From: an uncultured Oscillospiraceae bacterium
GTDB taxonomy: Bacteria; Bacillota; Clostridia; Oscillospirales; Acutalibacteraceae
NCBI GenBank assembly: GCA_910589395.1
Contig: CAJUTL010000005.1
Span: 16,371-80,370, forward strand
DNA: 64,000 nt
Direction of reading: 5' to 3'
Shown here: piece after piece, positions 60,160 through 64,000 of the stretch
How the letters are laid out: every line of letters starts with the position of its first letter
How positions within the stretch are numbered: the first letter of the stretch is position 1
Program-made: the position numbers and the translations under genes
The notes under the pieces: generated by a model
What the model saw: only the letters and a program-made list of their open reading frames with translations
Told to the model about the DNA's origin: nothing
The model's database searches: none

Positions 60160-60332
60160 GGCAACCCCGCACAAAGACCGGCCAGAGGCCTTTGTACACA
60201 ATTTGCTTGCAGATTTTCCGTCATAGCGCACAGCTTTCGCTTGTCAATCAAGAGATTGACTGCACTCAATCTATGCACTCTGACGAAAAATCTGACTACA
60301 CAACTTGCGCACAATCTTTGTTCGGTGTTGCC
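60160..60332. mobile_element. Palindromic dispersed element, copy 2 (inverted relative to 13834)
   Basis: 173 bp from GGCAACCCCGCACAAAGACC to GGTGTTGCC. Reverse complement matches 13834-14047: CAAAGACCGGCCAGAGGCCTTTGTACACAATTTGCTTGCAGATTTTCCGTCAT is shared nearly base for base. It separates the CPBP stop from the SD of the GH13 gene by only a few bases on each side. Confidence 0.75.
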
Positions 60333-60361
60333 TAAAAATAATCCCAATTCGGAGGTTCCCT

Positions 60362-61681
60362 ATGAAAAATGAAATCGGTTGGCAGAACAGCGCTGTCTTT
60401 TATCAAATCTATCCCATGGGCTTCTGCGGCGCGCCTTTTGCGAACGATGGCGCGGCGGAAAACAGGATCCTGAAGGTCAGGGAGTGGGTGCCTCACCTGC
60501 AAAAGCTGGGGATCGGCGCGGTGTATTTTTCCCCAGTGTTTGAGTCCGATACCCACGGCTATGACACCAGGGATTACAGCAAAATAGACTGCCGCCTGGG
60601 AACGAACGAGGCGTTCGGAGAGGTGGCAAAGGCCCTGCATTCCGCCGGGATCCGGGTGGTGCTGGACGGTGTGTTCAACCATGTGGGCCGGGGCTTTTGG
60701 GCTTTTCAGGACGTGCTGAAAAACCGGGAAAGCTCTCCCTACCGGGACTGGTTTTACATCAATTTCGGCGGCAATAACGGCTACAACGACGGCCTCTGGT
60801 ACGAGGGCTGGGAGGGCCATTTCGAGCTGGTGAAGCTGAATCTCCAGAACCCCGCCGTGGTCGATCACATTTTAAGCTGTGTGGGGGGCTGGATCGAGGA
60901 ATTCGGCATCGATGGTCTCCGGCTGGACGTGGCCTATCTGCTGGACGAGGTCTTCCTTCGGCGGCTTCATTCCTTCTGTAAGGAGAAGGACCCCGCCTTC
61001 TTCCTTTTGGGAGAGATGATCCACGGAGATTATAACCGGGTCATGAACCCGGAAATGCTGGACAGCGTCACGAATTACGAATGCTATAAGGGCCTGTATT
61101 CCGCCTTTAATTCCATGAATCTCTTTGAGATCGCCCATTCCCTGGCGCGCCAATTCGGCCCGGAGAACTGGACGCTCTATAAGGAAAAGCACCTGCTCTG
61201 CTTTGCCGACAACCACGATGTCACCCGGATCCACAGTATTTTACAGGAGAAAAACCAGCTTTTCCCCCTGTACGCGGTACTGTTCTGCATGCCAGGGATC
61301 CCCTGCCTGTATTACGGCAGCGAGTGGGGGGCGGACGGTGAGAAAAAGGACGGAGACCCCGCCCTGCGCCCCTGCTTCGACGCTCCCGTGGAAAATGAGC
61401 TTACAGAATTTCTGGGAAGGCTTTCCAGGGCCAAGCGAGAGAGCAAGGCCCTGTGCTATGGAGATTTCAAAAATGAAACGCTGCTCAATAAGCAGTGGGT
61501 AATGCGCCGCTCCTGCCCGGAGGAAACGGTGCTGCTGGCGGTAAACGCCGAGGGCGCGGAATTCACCATCGGGTGCCAGCATCACGGCCCCGCCACGGAC
61601 CTTCTTACCGGAGAGCAAACGGAGTTACAGGGCAATATCACCCTGCCCCCCTATGGGGTAAAGCTGTTCCGGCTGGGATAA
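60362..61681 (+). CDS. GH13 alpha-amylase-family enzyme
   Basis: A 439-residue cytoplasmic alpha-glucan/alpha-glucoside enzyme. GH13 regions: I DGVFNHVG, II GIDGLRLDVA (nucleophile Asp), III LLGEMIHGD (acid/base Glu), IV FADNHDVTRI (transition-state Asp). A small C-terminal beta domain (VLLAVNAEGAEF...) ends it. No signal peptide. The precise activity (neopullulanase, cyclomaltodextrinase or amylase) is not readable. ATG 60362 with CGGAGG 8 bases upstream. A T-rich hairpin (61683-61740) terminates it. Confidence 0.92.
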   Translation: MKNEIGWQNSAVFYQIYPMGFCGAPFANDGAAENRILKVREWVPHLQKLGIGAVYFSPVFESDTHGYDTRDYSKIDCRLGTNEAFGEVAKALHSAGIRVVLDGVFNHVGRGFWAFQDVLKNRESSPYRDWFYINFGGNNGYNDGLWYEGWEGHFELVKLNLQNPAVVDHILSCVGGWIEEFGIDGLRLDVAYLLDEVFLRRLHSFCKEKDPAFFLLGEMIHGDYNRVMNPEMLDSVTNYECYKGLYSAFNSMNLFEIAHSLARQFGPENWTLYKEKHLLCFADNHDVTRIHSILQEKNQLFPLYAVLFCMPGIPCLYYGSEWGADGEKKDGDPALRPCFDAPVENELTEFLGRLSRAKRESKALCYGDFKNETLLNKQWVMRRSCPEETVLLAVNAEGAEFTIGCQHHGPATDLLTGEQTELQGNITLPPYGVKLFRLG

Positions 61682-61682
61682 A

Positions 61683-61740
61683 AGAGAAAAGCCGCAGGGA
61701 GCGCTTCCTTTCAGAAGCTAGTTCTCCTGCGGCTTTTCTT
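61683..61740 (+). terminator. Terminator after the GH13 gene
   Basis: AGAAAAGCCGCAGGGA and TCCTGCGGCTTTTCTT pair over a 24-nt loop. Confidence 0.75.
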
Positions 61741-62047
61741 ATAGGGCAGCGGTGAGCAAGGCTGAGTAGTCGGAAGCGGTAAGCGAAAGCCTGCCCTTGC
61801 TTGCAAGGGAAGGGGGACCACCGTTAGGTGGTGGAAGGGATAGTCACAAGCAGAAAGTGGGATAAAACCGCCAGTTTTAATCCCCTCAGTCGCGGCTTCG
61901 CCGTGACAGCTCCCCTTATAAATAAGTGGAGCCTAAGGACGTTAAACTACAATTTGCCGATTTACTTCTGGTCGGGTCAGAAACCAAACTCCCGCACCAA
62001 GCAGCTTCACGAGTGCCTGCGGTGCAACCGCCTTGCCGCCCGCAGAC
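61741..62047. repeat. Mosaic repeats between converging genes
   Basis: CTTGCAAGGGAAGGGGGACC-GGTGGTGGAAGGGATAGTCAC-GGGATAAAACCGCCAG block (61795-61890), the same module as 12365-12475; CGCGGCTTCGCCGTGACAGCTCCCC; TAAACTACAATTTGCCG; and the GTCGGGTCAGAAACC...CCGCACCAAGCAGCTTCACGAG module (61968-62040) seen at 21795-21950. No gene. Confidence 0.7.
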
Positions 62048-62971
62048 TTATCCTTTTAGAATTTCTAAATATGTGTCAAGGCGCTCCTTTACATACTCTG
62101 AAACAAGCAAAACCATATCGCCCGCGTTACCGTCACGATAATAGACATCGAAAGCGTCATAATAACGTTTTCGATCAGCAAACTTCACGTTGATGGCAGG
62201 ATAACCGTTACGGATCAGCTCCAGATTCAGAAGCAGGCGTCCTGTTCTGCCGTTGCCGTCAATAAAAGGGTGGATTCCTTCAAATTCAAGGTGAAAACGG
62301 GCAATGCGCTCAATGGGGTGCATTGCCTTTTTCCTTTTTTCGTTTTCGGCGAGCAGCCCTGTCAAGCTTGGCTCTATCAAATAGGGCTGGACCGGTTCGG
62401 TATAGGCTCCGGCAATGGTAACGGGAATTCGCCGGTAAACGCCCTTATCCTCAGGCCTGTCTATCAGCACCAGTGAATGGATAGCCTTGATTTCCGTATC
62501 GCGCAGGGCGCCCTTCCCTTGCGCGAGCTCTTCCATATACAGGAATGCATCGCGGTGCCCTACAGCCTCCAGATGGTCTTTCAGAGGCTTGCGGTCTATG
62601 GTGATCCCCTCCAGCACCATGGCGGTTTCCTTCAGTGTAAGCGTATTGCCTTCTATGGCGTTGGAGTTATAGGTGAAGTCGATCATAAATTCATCACGTA
62701 GCCGCTGTATTTCTCCCGCGGTAAGCGGGCGCATTCCATCGAGCAGAACCTTCTTTTGATCTATTTCTGTCAGGATATCCGAAAATCTGCCGCATTTCCC
62801 TTTGTTTGGCAATCTGCGTTTATCAAAGGGCTTTTCTGCGTCTGCGGGGATCAGGTAGGCTTTGCCTTTCCGAATCACGCCGTCAATTTCTCCACCGGCG
62901 CAAAGCAAACGGACCCGGCGGGTAGAAACGCCCCATTTTTCGGCTATCTGTGTAACGGTGAAATATTCCAT
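62048..62971 (-). CDS. Fic-domain protein with N-terminal HTH
   Basis: A 307-residue protein. Residues 1-45 form a MerR-like DNA-binding helix motif (YFTVTQIAEKWGVSTRRVRLLCAGGEIDG). The Fic core has the full catalytic motif HPFIDGNGRTGR (His at about 234), so it should AMPylate target proteins. Its autoinhibitory helix is in the same chain: SNAIEG (about 103-108), matching the (S/T)xxxE(G/N) class II motif. ATG 62971 with GGGAGGAAA upstream; a 51-codon extension runs into the MITE and is not accepted. Target unknown. Confidence 0.9.
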   Translation of the reverse strand: MEYFTVTQIAEKWGVSTRRVRLLCAGGEIDGVIRKGKAYLIPADAEKPFDKRRLPNKGKCGRFSDILTEIDQKKVLLDGMRPLTAGEIQRLRDEFMIDFTYNSNAIEGNTLTLKETAMVLEGITIDRKPLKDHLEAVGHRDAFLYMEELAQGKGALRDTEIKAIHSLVLIDRPEDKGVYRRIPVTIAGAYTEPVQPYLIEPSLTGLLAENEKRKKAMHPIERIARFHLEFEGIHPFIDGNGRTGRLLLNLELIRNGYPAINVKFADRKRYYDAFDVYYRDGNAGDMVLLVSEYVKERLDTYLEILKG

Positions 62972-62986
62972 CTTTTTTCCTCCCGG

Positions 62987-63132
62987 CTTAGGGCTTGTTT
63001 GAAAAACCGCAATTACCTTTTTGCATAATGTGGACAAATTTCTGCGTTGGAGATCTTGTAGTCCTCCGCCTTGAAATCGTCTCACCTTGTACAAAAATTC
63101 AGCACTTTCTCTATTTTCAAACAAGCCCTAAG
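62987..63132. mobile_element. 146-bp MITE with 19-bp perfect terminal inverted repeats
   Basis: CTTAGGGCTTGTTTGAAAA (62987-63005) and TTTTCAAACAAGCCCTAAG (63114-63132) are exact inverted repeats. The interior carries no full gene. One end lies only 4 bp from the fic SD, so the element has replaced the natural upstream region of that gene or brings its promoter. Sequence 63133-63266 beyond it is plain. Confidence 0.88.
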
Positions 63133-63266
63133 AATACAAGCTTTACAGGTAGTATCCTACTACAGAATCGGAATAATTACAACCGGAATTTTGAGTTTTT
63201 TAAAGCGATTATTCCGAACGAAAGGCGCTTTGAAGCACTTTTCAGACTATCCTTTTGGCTCCGGCT

Positions 63267-63776
63267 TTACAAAACCTGCTCAAAAGCGATCCGTTCGCTG
63301 CCGTCCTCCACGTAGATCACACCCCGGGGAGAAAAGCCGTTTTTCGCGAGGGCCCTCTGCATGGGAAGATTATCCCGGTGGGTATCGCACCGCAGTACGA
63401 AAACGCCCCGTTCCCTTGCCTGGCGCTTCAGCTCCTCAAAGAACAGCCCGGCGGCGTTTTGGCCCTTGGCGCGGGGCGCAATGGAAATGCGGTGAAGAAA
63501 GCCGTATTCTTCGGGGTCGGCTTCCCACCGGCCCTGCTCTATGACCTCGTAGGTGGGCTCCCGTCCAAAAGCGATACAGGCCACGCCAAGCACCTCGCCG
63601 TCCTGTTCCAATACATAGCCTACCCCGGCTTTCCTGTCCGCTTCCGCGTCCTGGGCACTGGGGTAATCCCCGGTTTGCCACTGATCCACGCCCATGGCGC
63701 CCAACGCCGCCCGGGCGGCTTCATACAATTTACCGATAGCGGGCAGGTCGGCTGGGAGTGTCTTCCGAATGTTCAT
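63267..63776 (-). CDS. GNAT N-acetyltransferase
   Basis: A 169-residue acetyltransferase. MNIRKTLPADLPAIGKLYEAARAAL is the usual start; motif A is RISIAPRAKGQNAAGLFFEELKRQA, followed by VLRCDTHRDNLPMQRALAKNGF (motif B). SD AAAGGAG before the ATG. Expressed from the minus-strand promoter at 63846-63874. Substrate unknown. Confidence 0.85.
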   Translation of the reverse strand: MNIRKTLPADLPAIGKLYEAARAALGAMGVDQWQTGDYPSAQDAEADRKAGVGYVLEQDGEVLGVACIAFGREPTYEVIEQGRWEADPEEYGFLHRISIAPRAKGQNAAGLFFEELKRQARERGVFVLRCDTHRDNLPMQRALAKNGFSPRGVIYVEDGSERIAFEQVL

Positions 63777-63845
63777 AAGCGATCTCCTTTTCAGGTGGGA
63801 GGAAAAAGCTCCTCTCTCCGGGGCAATTTTTAAGTTTCTCCTGAT

Positions 63846-63891
63846 ATACTACCAATTTCCTCTTGTTTTTTCAAGCGGGAAACGGTATAAT
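63846..63891. promoter_or_regulatory. Divergent promoter pair at the right edge
   Basis: Minus: TTGAAA (63874-63869), 17 bp, TAGTAT (63851-63846), serving the GNAT gene. Plus: TTGTTT (63863-63868), 17 bp, TATAAT (63886-63891). The plus transcript (from about 63898) has no SD-preceded ORF in its first 100 nt and contains paired segments (GCGGTCGGCGCAGAG, CCCACCGCAGAG), so a leader or small RNA that leaves the window is likely. Confidence 0.6.
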
Positions 63892-64000
63892 AACCATGAT
63901 ATCGTTACTATTTCAAATTGCGGTCGGCGCAGAGAGTGTTTCCTCGCAGAAAAGCGGGGGCTCAATTGCCCACCGCAGAGAAAAGCATCAGTTTTAATTT

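Noticed and set aside
62972-63124. 51-codon N-terminal extension of the Fic protein
   Set aside because: It is encoded by the MITE, while ATG 62971 has a proper SD and matches the expected HTH start.

Overview
This window looks like chromosome from an anaerobic gut Firmicute of the Clostridia, most likely Oscillospiraceae/Ruminococcaceae (Clostridium cluster IV). This is an inference from moderately high GC, Gram-positive SD sequences and sigma-A promoters (TTGACA-17-TATAAT), SLH-anchored surface proteins, a TPP-riboswitch/ThiT pair, a LexA-type SOS box, and intergenic regions packed with mosaic repeats of the kind seen in gut Clostridia. No rRNA, tRNA, phage, CRISPR or complete IS was found.

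Layout. 1-2231: 3' end of mltG, a U32 tRNA-hydroxylation-type protein and a GNAT enzyme. 2595-7374 (minus): ddl, murI, a DUF1934 gene, an amber-interrupted unknown gene and argS from a promoter at the 3' end of an MFS gene. 8610-9453: an unknown gene with a non-ATG start. 9530-12098: rpmG-secE-nusG-rplK-rplA. The usual continuation, rplJ-rplL with its L10 leader, appears only at 15807-17072, after about 3.7 kb holding a lipoprotein, an Xre regulator divergent from an SLH surface protein, and repeats. 17143-21442: GH27 alpha-galactosidase with a small zinc-ribbon-like protein, a small membrane protein, and a BspA-like LRR/SLH surface protein. 22049-26338: potABCD polyamine importer. 26870-30627: heterodimeric ABC exporter preceded by a leader ORF and a 16-bp hairpin. 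31137-34866 (minus): SOS-controlled dinB, a RidA-family gene, and the radical SAM/uracil-glycosylase-like pair TIGR03916/TIGR03915. 35243-36612: TlpA/CcdA redox pair. 36642-39289: TrmO, GNAT, a small Xre protein and a Sel1 protein. 39320-42501: tandem O-antigen-ligase-like membrane proteins.

43068-46594 is decaying: a LacI regulator, an AraC-type regulator that is frameshifted and lacks its DNA-binding half, and a deletion joining a sugar-phosphate isomerase N-terminus to an N-terminally deleted phosphopentomutase. 46609-47769: 67-bp tandem repeats, TPP riboswitch and thiT. 47891-49292: a DUF1540 protein and a Cof-type phosphatase, with a 125-bp MITE between. 49440-58078: a sugar operon (two cupin GPI-type isomerases, ManA-type isomerase, GntR/UTRA regulator, cellulase-like hydrolase, ROK kinase, and a GH42 beta-galactosidase broken by two +1 frameshifts). 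58206-61740: thiI, a CPBP protease and a GH13 enzyme. 62048-63132: a Fic protein whose 5' flank is a 146-bp MITE. The window ends with a GNAT gene and a divergent promoter whose transcript leaves the window.

The genes are mostly housekeeping (wall precursors, ribosome, Sec, tRNA modification) interleaved with carbohydrate, surface and transport genes. The most promising signals are the leader-peptide/hairpin region of the ABC exporter, the SOS-box dinB cassette, the structured 5' region of thiT, and several mobile-repeat families with perfect terminal inverted repeats.
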